From positions 83,315,174 to 83,379,173 of the forward strand of contig CM045991.1 in assembly GCA_025175895.1 (NCBI GenBank): a stretch of 64,000 nucleotides of DNA, written 5' to 3'. Of the stretch, positions 43,660-53,906 are shown in pieces. The DNA comes from Wurfbainia villosa. Its lineage: Eukaryota; Streptophyta; Magnoliopsida; Zingiberales; Zingiberaceae. The notes under the pieces were generated by a model. The model saw only the letters and a list, made by a program, of their open reading frames with translations, had not been told where the DNA came from and ran no database searches. The stretch's first letter is position 1, and the number at the start of each line of letters is the position of its first letter. Both the position numbers and the translations under genes were made by a program.

Positions 43660-44279
43660 AAATCAGAATGAACCAATTCTAACACATCTTTGGCTCTATA
43701 CCCCTTGGCCTTAAAAGACCTCTTGGTCATTTTACCCTCCAAGCAAGATTCGTAGGTTGGGAAATCTTCCACCACTAATGAACCCAAAGGTCCATCGGCT
43801 ATCAACCTTCGAATTCTGCTTAGGTTAATATGACCAAGCCTAAGATGCCAAAGATATGTTTGGTTCATCTTCAAAGGTTCTTTTCTATTATTGGAATTAG
43901 AAGATGAGTTATTAACTTCTATTTGCATCATGGGAGCTTTTGGTTTAAGTGTGTATAAATTTCCTATCAATGCACCCGAACAGATAATCTCCCTATTCCT
44001 TTTTATAATATCTCTGTCATTAAAAGAAATAGAATATCCATCCATAAACAATTTAGAAACTGAAATTAAATTTTTTCTAAATAAAGGTACATAAAGGCAA
44101 TTCTTAAGAACCAAAACTTTATTTTTCTCAAAAGATAAATAAACATCACCCACTGCAACAGCCGCCACCTTCGTCGCATCGCCCAAGTATACGGTAATCT
44201 CCCCTTCAGCCAGTCGTCTGGTTTCCTGGAACCCCTGTAAAGTATTGCAGACATGATCAGTGGCTCCCGTATCTACACA
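43602..44279 (-). pseudogene. C protease, GAG-pre-integrase and integrase zinc domain
   Basis: The aspartic protease active site VDTGATDHVC is at about 44245-44277, preceded by a TAG where a Trp codon is expected. The frame continues through 44186-43602: VGDVYLSFEKNKVLVLKNCL, NLISVSKLFMDGYS, then zinc domain YLWHLRLGHINLSRIRRL and YESCLEGKMTKR (first Cys is Tyr) and first catalytic Asp ELVHSDLCGP. It ends through a frameshift into the next frame. Confidence 0.82.
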
Positions 44280-45131
44280 CTAGGTGCCGGTAGATAACAC
44301 CGCTAAACATGTTTCAACGACTAGACCAAAAGATATACCTTTATTCTGCTTGCGGTTGTGACAGTCCTTCTTCCAGTGTCCAGTCTGCTTACAAGTGAAG
44401 CACTTGCCTTTCGGCTTCTTCACTCCTTCCTGAGTTCCTCCCACTGCCTTTTCCCCAGCTTGTTTCTTCTTCTTCTTGCCTTTTGACTTAGAAGTAGAAA
44501 CCTTTTGGGTCACTATGGCTTGAGCCTGAGAACTCTGACGAAATAGCCCCTCTGCCGCCTGGAGTTCTGTCAGAAGCTCCGCCAACAAATACAACCTCTT
44601 GTTCATGTTGTAGTTTAGTCAAAACTGCTCAAAACTCCTAGGTAGAGACTGGAGAATGATATCGACCTGGGTTTCCCCATCGATCTCAACTCTGAGGACT
44701 TCTACCTCATTCAAATGAGCCATCATCTTGAGAACATGATCCCTCACGGGTGTTCCCTCGATCATGGTGGTCATCATCAAGTTCCTCATGGCTTCCTGCC
44801 TAGTAGCCCGATTTTGGTGTCCGAAAAGCTCTTTGAGATTAAGCATCATGTCATAAGCAGTGGGCATGGCTTGATGCTGATGTTGCAGTACATTTGACAT
44901 AGATGCCAAAATGTAACACCGCGTTATCTCATCGTCCTTAATCCACTTCTTATAACTCTCTTTCTACTTTTCCCCAGAATCATCCACAGGCTTAGGAGGG
45001 CACTCTTCGAGGAGTACATATTTGTATTCCTCAGCAGTCAAGACAATGTCAAGATTCCTCTTCCAATCAACATAGTTGGGTCCAGTAAGTTTATTTTCTT
45101 TCAGTATCACAGCAAGTGGGTTGAAAGTCAT
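44280..45131 (-). pseudogene. C gag
   Basis: Gag from the ATG at 45131 (MTFNPLAVILKENKL). Blocks: NKLTGPNYVDWKRNLDIVL, a stop after DDSGEK, then ASMSNVLQHQHQAMPTAYDM, NLKELFGHQNRATRQEAM, DIILQSLPRSFEQF, a stop, then NYNMNKRLYLLAELLTELQ. A Lys-rich stretch precedes the intact zinc knuckle CFTCKQTGHWKKDC (near 44370), which binds the RNA genome. Two stops and one terminal TAG separate it from the protease. Confidence 0.82.
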
Positions 45132-46063
45132 TTTAAAAGAAAACCTAAGAATCACATAGATCAAAACATTAGATTTCAAAAAATTATTGATTCCTCAAAC
45201 AATAAAATTTTAAAATCAACCAACACCTCAAAACACCGAGAATATCATATGCCACGATAGTGTAGACGTATATGAATTCTACATTTGTAAGAGGAAGTTT
45301 TGCCCATTAATTTTACTATCTTGTCAACCTAACTTTTTGACAAGTAAAATTAATAGTTGGTTCCTCTTTGGCCCTACAAATAAAAGCAGTGACTCCGATG
45401 GGGAGGATACTATTTGACCTTGTGATCCGCAAACAAACTCATCCGATGGGGAGGAAGACACTCATAGCCGACGCACAAGTTTGTTTGCATCACATGTCAA
45501 ATCGTAATGGAGGTCGTGGGAATTTATAAAAATATCCCTCTCCCACTTAGTAATTTGAAATTGAGGAATTTTCTAGCCTACGACATGCATATCAAACAAT
45601 AAGCAATAAATATGAAAAATAAATTTTTTTCCAACTATTATGGCTTTTGTCTTCAATATGTCTCCCATCGTATCGCCATCTCGTTTGCTCCTCCCTACGC
45701 CATGTACAAGCTATCCGGAGATCCGAGCCGAGAAAAAATATTTTAATTTACATCCATCGATCCTATACACCACGAGAGAGTGTACATGAAATCTAGATCG
45801 AAAGTAAACTAAAATAAAAAGAGTGGCTAAACAATGCCGTATCTAATTACAAAAATTAAATACTAACCTCGTCAACCCCGAGGATTCAACAAAATATACA
45901 ATTACACACATACAATCACATACACACATATGACCATAATAGTTGGATCCTATGCCTGCAACCAAAGAGTTAACCTACGCACATCCTACTATGATCTGGC
46001 ACATATAATATATGAAAAGTGCATAAAAGTAACCGAATCCTAAACACACAAAATCGGAAACCG
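45132..46063 (-). other. C leader (5' untranslated region)
   Basis: Non-coding. Aligns with the N leader but lacks about 130 bp near 45412. Two CCGATGGGGAGGA motifs, near 45395 and 45442. Confidence 0.65.
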
Positions 46064-46077
46064 TGGCTCTGATACCA
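46064..46077 (-). promoter_or_regulatory. Primer binding site of C
   Basis: The minus strand reads TGGTATCAGAGCCA, the initiator-Met tRNA primer site, two bases after the LTR end at 46080. Confidence 0.9.
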
Positions 46078-46079
46078 CT

Positions 46080-47988
46080 TGAAGGTAGGAAACTTCGCTT
46101 CCCACTTCAACTCGGTCGCTTGTTCATGGCAATCCCATCGATGTCCCCGGATTAAAAAAATTTAATCCTAGACAAAAGGGATCACTCAAGCAACCGTTTT
46201 ATCATCGTGCTATTCGATTAGAGTGGTCACTTGAACAAACTTGTTGTTCAAGCCACCAACCTCTATTCTATGAATAGCCGCGGAATAGACGATGTACGGA
46301 TCGCCAACTTTTGTATTTATGTTTGGGGTCCAAGTTATATTAGCCAAAAAATAGAATATATAATGCATATATAATTGAGAAACAATTATAAACATGTTAC
46401 ATAAAAAAATAGACAAGTATTATACCTCTCGATCTTCTATCGTATGTCCTTCCTCCTTTTGGATGTCGTGTGGGCGACGATCTACCAAAAGTCGAAGCTC
46501 CTAGATCACCAATATTCCTTCCTTGCTCGCTCCGAACAAGAGGAAGAATAAGAAACAAGACACTTCTCTTTCTTTCAACCAACCACCAAGCTCCAAGCTT
46601 GGTGCTTGCCGCCGGCCAAGAAGGAGAAGATGAATAAGATGGAAACCGACCAAGACTCCAAGGGAAGACCCTAAGTCTTGTTTCCACCAGCCAAGGAGAA
46701 GGGGATGAAGGAGTTTGGATGCTGGCCAAGGGAGGAAAAGCTGGTTTTGGGCGCCGGCCACCAAGGAAGAAGAAGAAAAGGAAAAACTTTCCTTATTTGG
46801 TGCAGCCTACACCCCAAACCCTAATCCCCAAAGCTTGCCGCCCCTTACCCTAATCCTATCTCTTTTAGAATTCTTCTTGCCACCCACCCCATGCTCTCCT
46901 TTTATAGAGTTAGGTATATGCCTTGTTTTAATCTCCACCATTGGTTCTAGGGATTTAATCTCAATCGTCGGATCTAGAGATTTAATCTCAACCGTCGGTT
47001 CTAGAGATTTAATCTCAACCGTCGGATCTAGAGATTTAATCTCTACCTTTGGATATAGAGTTTTGTTTTCAACCATTGGATCTAGACTTCATGAGTTATT
47101 AATAGGCTATAATAGGGACCATGAGGAGGAGTTGGATCTTGGCCACCCAATGGATCAAGCCCACATAAAGTCCGATCCATTAATGATAATCTAATCCACT
47201 AAAGGATTATCATTGATCTACCTCACGAACCTCCATAAGTTAATATGGGCTCCATATATTATTTGTATATTTTTCTCCCCGTATTTAAGATCTCGAATGT
47301 CCGTTGATTAATTAATTTACTGACCATTAATTAATCAACATCTAACTCCATGAGTAGTACCACTCAACCTTTTCATCATGCCGGACCAAGTCCACCTGCA
47401 GGGTTTACATGATAAACCTTATGAGCTCCTCAAGGGGACATCATCATCCAAATATATAGGACACGATTTCCTCCTATAATCAATGACACACCATATAAAT
47501 AATATCATTTCCCAACTTACCGAGCCTATCGATTTAATCTATAAATCTCACCCATTGGTAAATCAAAGAAATGAATACTAAGTATATGTGCCCGTTATTA
47601 TATCGGGATTAAGAGTATGTACAATATAATATCTGAGGTTCGATTCGATTATGTAGTCAGCAATAAATCGAATCACCTCTAAGTCGGTCCTGCTCAATAC
47701 ACACAAAGTGCACTAGTGTGATTTTATGGTCAAGACAAACCAATACCAAATAACACTACAACCATACCAATGGTTTGTCCAAAGCCATCTCGGTTGTGAG
47801 CCTATACTTATACTTTACAAGGAGCCGATAATATGATTTCCTGTGTGACACCACACACCATGTTATCTACAATGTAATATATTAGACAATATGCATTACC
47901 ATAAATATGTAAATAATGATCATGTGATTCTTATTTCAAAATAAAGATGTTCATACAAAAGATAGACTTTTCAGTATACATCCCAACA
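46080..47988 (-). repeat. 5' LTR of element C
   Basis: Same family as 36853-38733, with six 27-bp units at about 46935-47090. It starts on the minus strand TGTTGGGATGTATACTG at 47988. ORFs 46397-47194 are LTR and repeat translations. Confidence 0.92.
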
Positions 47989-48813
47989 TATAGTTCTAAG
48001 AACATGATTGGAAATGTCAAACAAAATATATTTTAAACTATGTTTATCATACTTTGAAAATTAGTTTTCAATTGGTTGGCAAAGGTGATACAAAGTTTGC
48101 AAAATTCTTAAAGCTTTTGCTAGTTTTCAAAATTGTATCATTTTCAAAATATGTAAAATATATATTTTTCAAATTATTTTTACTTGATAGAAAATAGTTT
48201 CATAAATGTGTACACAAAATTTCATAATTTTTCAATGTTTCTAGAATTTTTGGCGCATTTTTGAAGTTGACCTGAAAAACTTGAAAATGGCGTTTCAGGT
48301 GTGGCAGTCGATTGCTTTAGATATCAGTCGGCTGCCACTCTGATTTTTCTACAAATCAGCCTTTTTTTTTTACTTAAGTGAAATCTTAAGTGTCCTAATC
48401 CTATGGTATGATAATTCAAGTAATTAAAAGGGTATAGGACTAATTAATGCATTGTTTTAGGGGGAGCTTCATAGTGAAATCTTTTCATCCCCTAAATTTA
48501 TATTGTTGGTGCAAAGTTAGGACATAGCTTCATATCTCTTATTTATTCTTTGATACATATGTTATTCACACATCATAAACCATGTCTTGGATTAAGGGGG
48601 AGCCCCATATCTATCTTATACCTTAGTTCAAGACATAACCAATTCAATTCTTTCACGAAATTATCATTGTATGAATCCTTTTTTTTTTTATGTATGTCAA
48701 AGGGGGAGAAGGAAACTTTAAGTTAGAATTCATATTGGAAATATGATGCTTTCATTATGTGCATATGTTAAGCCCTAACTTAAATGATTGTCAAACATCA
48801 AAAAGGGGGAGAT
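47989..48813 (+). other. A non-coding 3' region with repeated polypurine tracts
   Basis: AT-rich, without coding sequence. AGGGGGAG-type tracts lie near 48460, 48592 and 48701, and the terminal AAAAAGGGGGAGAT is at 48800-48813, touching the LTR. Two more CAGTCG-type motifs lie near 48306-48330. This is the expected Sirevirus layout. Confidence 0.8.
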
Positions 48814-50007
48814 TGTTGGTGCAATAATACCCCAAGAATTTATATGTTTTGATGTTTGGATAATCATCTATAGTTAGGAAATATTTTATGATCTAACCAT
48901 GAATGTGTTAAGTGACAGAAAATCCAAGTATGAAGACTTGGTGAAGAAAAGTCCAAGTATGATCTTGGCAAGAGAAGTCCAAGGAAAAGTCTTGGCGGTG
49001 TAAGTCCAAGCATGTAGTCTTGGCGGCGTAAAGTCCAAGTGGACCTTGACAAAGGAAGACCAAGAGCAAGGTCTTGGTAGCGTAAGTCCAAGCATGTAGT
49101 CTTGGCGGCGTAAAGTCCAAGCGATCCTTTGGCAAAAGAGAAACCCAAGACATGACGAAACCGAGGGAATCTCTTAGAAGCAAGCATAAGGATGAAGGAG
49201 TCGCGGACTCGGAGGGATCCTGGAGGTGCAAGGCTGAAGGAAGAGTTAGAAGGTTAAGTCTAGGTCTAGGGGGTTAATTCAAGTATGATTTATTCATACT
49301 TGAAGTGTATCAGTTGATTGGTGTTTCGTCCCAGTCGACTGCTTAGTCACTCGACTGAAGCTGGTTGAGTTCTGTGGCCAACAGTCGACTGCTATACCCA
49401 TCAGTCGACTGCTATAAGTGGAACGATGGCACAGAAGGTTCTCCAGTCGAGTGATCGCTTGGAGCACTCGACTAGTTACTCAATCAGTCGACTGATTGGC
49501 TTCCTGTTGGGTAGTGACAATCGCGGATCCGGCTTGTCAGAATCCGTTGGATTGCATCGGCTACAACATCAATCGACTGATGGAGACCATCAGTCGACTG
49601 ATCGAGGTTCAATGGGAAAATCATCCTCTTCTCTATAAAAAGAGGTCATGGGGTGCTTGAGGAGGCTAGTGCTTATATTCCAACCATACTCTCAAGCTCT
49701 CAGGTTTTTCCTAAGCTTTCTAAGTGCTTTTAATCCCCCTCTTCTCTAATCTTCATCTTCATCTTTTGTAAGAAGAGGAGGATCTTGTAAGAGAAAGCTT
49801 TTTAGTGGAGAATTACTTGGATTGATCCACCTTAAGGATCACCATGGAGTAGGAGCTTAATCTCCGAACCACATAAAATCTCTCTTGTTAGCGATTGTGT
49901 TTTTAGCTTCTTAATTTCGTTTAGTATTTATTTTTCTTCCACTAACCTTTCTTCTAGAAACGAAAAGAGGTTATTCACCCCCTCTAGCCTTCCAAAGATC
50001 CCCAACA
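48814..50007 (+). repeat. 3' LTR of element A
   Basis: TGTTGGTGCAATAATACCCC...GATCCCCAACA. Hairpin array 48925-49145. Five perfect CAGTCGACTG copies (about 49340, 49382, 49400, 49483, 49590). TATAAAAA 49634-49641. U5 box GTTATTCACCCCCTCTAGCC near 49970. It lacks the foreign patch present in the 5' LTR. Confidence 0.92.
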
Positions 50008-50012
50008 ATATC

Positions 50013-50846
50013 CATGTTCTAAAGAAAAGTTAGAAAATTTTGAATTCTCAAATTCTCCACCATGATCACTTCGGATCCGGTTGATTTTGAGATTCTTTTC
50101 ATTTTTTACCCTTTTTACTAAATTCTATGATTATTTTTAGGGTATCATCCTTATGTTTTATGAAATAAACCCGTGTATCTAGAAAAGTCATCAATTATTA
50201 CTAAGCAATATTTATTACCTTCTAATGAAGGAGTACTATGACAATTAAAAAGATCTAAATGCAATAACTTCTAAAGATAGGGAAGTATTGGTTAGAGTTT
50301 TACCCTTGTGTGATGACTTGAATTATTTACCCTCTTGGCGTGCATCACACATCTTGTGCTTGATGTACTTGATTTTTGGTAGTCCCTTCATTAGCTCTAA
50401 TTTAGCTACTTTAGCTATGTTTTTCATGTTGATGTGTCCAAGTCTTTTATGTCATAACCATCCTTCTTCTTCTTTTGATATGAGACACTTAATAGAAATG
50501 TTAGAAGCATAACAAAGATCAATATAATAGAGATTTATTTTCATATATCCAACTAACATATAATCTTCTAGACTCTTGTGTCTAATCAAGCATTTAGTGG
50601 ATTGAAACTCTACATTATAATCGACATCATATAATTGGCTTACACTAAGGAAATTAAATTTCATACTCTTAACCAATAAAACTTTATGAACGACAATTTT
50701 AAGTGATACCACAATTGTACCTCTACCCACTATTCCCAAATGATATTGTTCCCTTCTTTAAGTAGATAATTGTGAAAAATTTACTTACATGCCCGTTCGT
50801 GTCTTGAGCACCCACTATCCACAATCCACATACTTGGTTCTTCTTT
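50013..50846 (-). pseudogene. Y protease, GAG-pre-integrase and integrase start
   Basis: Protease WIVDSGC near 50800-50830, followed by a frame change. GAG-pre-integrase frame 50739-50452 has HKVLLVKSMKFNFLSVSQLY, LVGYMKINLYYIDLCYASNI and KEEEGWL. The integrase zinc and first core segments lie at 50451-50013 in broken frames. This uninterrupted copy shows what element A looked like before N inserted. Confidence 0.75.
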
Positions 50847-51930
50847 CTAAACAACACGAAAAATAATTTTCTTTGGTACCCATACATTTGGTCCGGAATA
50901 ATCATTTAAATATTTCTTTGATACCCATGCTTTCTTTACGTTACCCATAATTATTATTTTTCTATTTATAAGGGAAATGTATGCAACCTCTTTATCCGTA
51001 GGCTTATATCCTATTCTGGCCTTATTATAAATGACTCTTTGGTCTCTAAGAATCATATCAAGATATTTTAATCAATTTGTAAATTTCTCTAAGCATGTCT
51101 TTAGCTCAAGAACTTTTCCTTCAAAATTTCATTTTCTTCCTTAAGCATGTTTGATTCACTAAATGTAGATGTTTGATTTCTAATTGTCTTACTCTCAACC
51201 TTCAAGTTATTAACTTTATATTGTGATTTAACTAATGCATTCTTAAGATAAACAATAGTTTTATAAAGAAATTCTACTTGAGGAGATTCTTTTAACTCAT
51301 TGTCACTAGATGGCAATTCATCGCTAGATGATGATTCTCTTTGACTTGAGCTTTCGGTGCCATTCTTAAAGGCCATGAATGTCATGTGTTGGGTGATGTG
51401 ACATAACTCTTTCTCATCCGATGTGTCATTAACAATTTGGGTGCCCCATGTCATTTGAGCTACCTTAACTTTCTTCTTTTTCTTCTCCTTCTCTTTCTTC
51501 TTCTTTTCTTTTGTTTTTTCTTCTTTAATTCTGGACAATTTGGCTTGATGTGACATTTTTTATTGTATTCATAATAAGTAACATTAGTATTAGAATTTGA
51601 ATTATTGCTAGATTTACCTTTTGAATATTGGAACATCTTTTTCACATCCTTTCTCTTGAATCTTCTTAATCTTCCCATCATCTTCTTGACATAATGAGCC
51701 ACTTCACTAGTCGACATCTCTTCGTCGCTACTTGATGACTCATGCTCGGATTTAGATGATGAAGATTCTTCCTTTTTTTCCTTCTTCTTCTTCTTTTCTA
51801 CAAAAAGAGCTAGACTTTTCTCCTTTGATGACATGTTAGCTTGTTCATGAAATTCAAATTCACAAAATAATTCATTTAGCTTAACTAATGAAAGATCTCT
51901 ACAAACCTTATAAGCATCTACCATTGATGC
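50847..51930 (-). pseudogene. Y gag C-terminal half
   Basis: Frames 51924-51460 (SLVKLNELFCEFEFHEQ, Ser/Lys-rich, knuckle remnant YYEYNKKCHIKPNCPELKKK with Cys changed to Tyr), 51556-51101 (Lys-rich then acidic and coiled coil) and 51056-50847 (NKARIGYKPTDKEVAYIS, KAWVSKKYLNDYSGPNVWVP). It ends at TAG 50847-50849, at the same point as in A. Confidence 0.75.
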
Positions 51931-52348
51931 TCATAGAGTTGTTCTAGGAAAGGCTTGAAGTACATACCTCACTAGATCCTGATTGTCAACTTTCTCACCT
52001 ATTATATGAAGTCCATTGATACTTTCTTTAAATCTACCGTGCATTTGACTTACAGTCTCATTGCTCTTTATGGCGAAGGTTTGAAGTTGACCCACCAAGA
52101 GATCCTTTTTTGCTCTCTTAGATTCTTTTGATTCTTCATTTAACACAATAAGCTTTTTCCAAAGCTCCTTGGTGGAGTTGAATGCCCCAACCTTGTTGAG
52201 TTGCTCCATCGAGAGTCCACATTGGAGTGTGGTTGTGACCTTTGCATTTGCTTGAGCCTTCTTGATCATTTCTCTCGTCCAATCCTTAGTCGGGAGAGGT
52301 GGTCCATCTTCATCCACCAGTTTCTCGAATCCATCTACTACACTAAAC
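51931..52348 (-). pseudogene. Y gag N-terminal half, cut by element D
   Basis: UBN2-type gag: SVVDGFEKLVDEDGPPLPT, TTLQCGLSMEQLNKVGAF and RYVLQAFPRTTL, followed by TGA where A has Trp. The frame runs from 52348; sequence above that belongs to the D LTR. The N-terminal 40 or so residues of gag lie beyond D, outside the window. It closely resembles element A gag. Confidence 0.8.
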
Positions 52349-53906
52349 TGTAGGGATCGATTTGACATGCGCTACAGGGGGTGAATAGTATTTCTTCGAT
52401 TTTGTTCTTCGATCGTAATTGCTTATCTACAAAATGTTAATACGCAGCAGAATACAAAATATACAAGTACAAATAAACACAAAGACAAAATAATCATAAC
52501 ATGATATTTTACGTGGTTGGGAACTAGGGTTCGTACTCTACGAGCGAGCTAGTGATCTCTCCTCACTATGCCTTCTCCTTCTTGGCAACATATTGGAGGT
52601 GGAAAAACCTCTTACAATAAGCTTACAAACATAAACTACAAGAAAAACACAAGACAAGAATGAAATACAAGTAAAGGGCACTTTACAAAAGATTGATATA
52701 ATTGCTTGCACTTTGGTTGCTTTGGATTGCTCTTGAAGGTCTGGAATGCAACAACACTTCTCCTTCAAAATCACTTCAAAAATCATTGTGAAATCCTCTA
52801 ACTCGAGATCCTTTTATAACCTACATCAAGCTAGATTTTTGTCTAGTAGTCGACTACCAAAAGGCACCAGTCCACTGCTCGTCTATCTGTTGTCTTACAA
52901 CGGACTGATCCATGTTGGATTACTCTAATGGATACCCTAGGAGTCGATTGCCCTTATTAGTAGTCGACTGCCAAGCCAGTAGTCGATTGCAAGCCATTCT
53001 GTGCCCGTCCACTACCACCAGTCGAATCATTGGTAGTTGACTGTTGTGGACCAGTCGAATGATGCAAGCCACTAGTTGTCTACCAGAACACTTAATCGAC
53101 AGTCGAGCCTTAGTCGTCAACTAGTCATAATCCCAATCGATTACTCCGAGTTGACTTGGCTTTCGAGTACTAAACACTCAACCAGTCGACTGACCCCAAG
53201 TTCCAATCGACTGATAAACCTCAACCATGAGGTTTAACCCAAGTATGATCCCCTTATACTTGATCGACCACCCTTGGCCTAGACCTAAGCCTTCTAGCCA
53301 CATTCATCAGCCTCACGCCTCCAGCAGGGTCCATCCGAGTCCTCCACGACTCGTTCACCCTTTGCGCTAGCCTTTAAGTGGTTCCATTGGCTATATCATG
53401 CCTTCGGGTACCTTTTCCAAGAGGTCGCACCTCCAGGACTTCTCCATTGCCAAGCCTGAATGCTTGGACTTTCACTACTAAGATTATACACTTGGACTTA
53501 CGTAGCCAAGACTGCACCCCTTGAACTTTTCCTTTCTCAAGTTTTCAAACTTGGACTTCTCCATGCCAAGACCATTCTTGGACTTTCCCTTGCTTAGACT
53601 TCTCTATTGCCAAGTATCCATACTTGTACTTTCTATGCTAAGTATCAAAACTTGGAATTTCCATGCCAAATATCTAAATTTGGACTTCCCCTCGAGTCTC
53701 ACTCAAGTCTAGTCAACCTTGACCCGAGGTTGATTGCTCCAACTATCTACCCCTTAAACAAACTCCTCCATATATCCTTGGATGTCTCAAACATCCACTT
53801 GTCATATGGTCAAACTCATATAGTCAACTGTATTGTTAAATATCAAAATACTACTTGAGTCCTACTCGAGTCTGCTCAATAGTGACGTGGGCTGATTTCA
53901 CCAACA
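52349..53906 (-). repeat. 3' LTR of element D
   Basis: Begins TGTAGGGATCG and ends TTTCACCAACA. U5 box CTACAGGGGGTGAATAG near 52370. TATAAAA on the minus strand near 52811-52817. CAGTCGACTG-like motifs at 52840-53215 (a perfect one near 53184). CCAAG...CTTGG array at 53430-53710. ORFs here carry no domain. Confidence 0.85.
53430..53710. repeat. CCAAG/CTTGG array in D LTR
   Basis: About eight degenerate units of 30-40 bp combining GCCAAG (or CAAGT) with CTTGGACTT, able to fold as short stems. Related in sense and position to the A LTR array. Confidence 0.65.

Larger units (their letters stand above)
36853..47988 (-). mobile_element. Element C, long-LTR copia element with two solo LTRs inside
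   Basis: Minus-strand element in the 3' non-coding part of A. TSD TATAG at 36848-36852 and 47989-47993. LTRs 36853-38733 (3') and 46080-47988 (5'). Internal order on the minus strand: primer site, leader, gag, protease, integrase, [S2], RT, [S1], RNase H. Without S1 and S2 it is about 8.7 kb. Same group as N, with shorter LTRs and fewer 27-bp repeats. It preserves more of the coding sequence than N, though stops and a frameshift remain. Confidence 0.92.
12420..50007 (+). mobile_element. Element A, Sirevirus-like copia retrotransposon with nested insertions
   Basis: LTRs 12420-13619 and 48814-50007; TSD ATATC at 12415-12419 and 50008-50012. Without elements N and C and their duplicated sites it would be about 8.2 kb. 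Order: LTR, Met-tRNA primer site (13622), gag, protease, [N], integrase, RT, RNase H, non-coding region with [C], repeated polypurine tracts, LTR. Gag with UBN2 core, the CYGCKKK knuckle, the repeated AGGGGGAG tracts and the single long frame all fit the Sirevirus (Maximus/SIRE) lineage. There is no envelope-like ORF between RNase H and the 3' LTR. It lies antisense within Y, a relative of the same lineage. Confidence 0.9.

Noticed and set aside
36607..48813. Possible envelope-like gene between RNase H and the 3' LTR in element A
   Set aside because: Only non-coding AT-rich DNA and element C are found. There is no membrane segment or long frame belonging to A.
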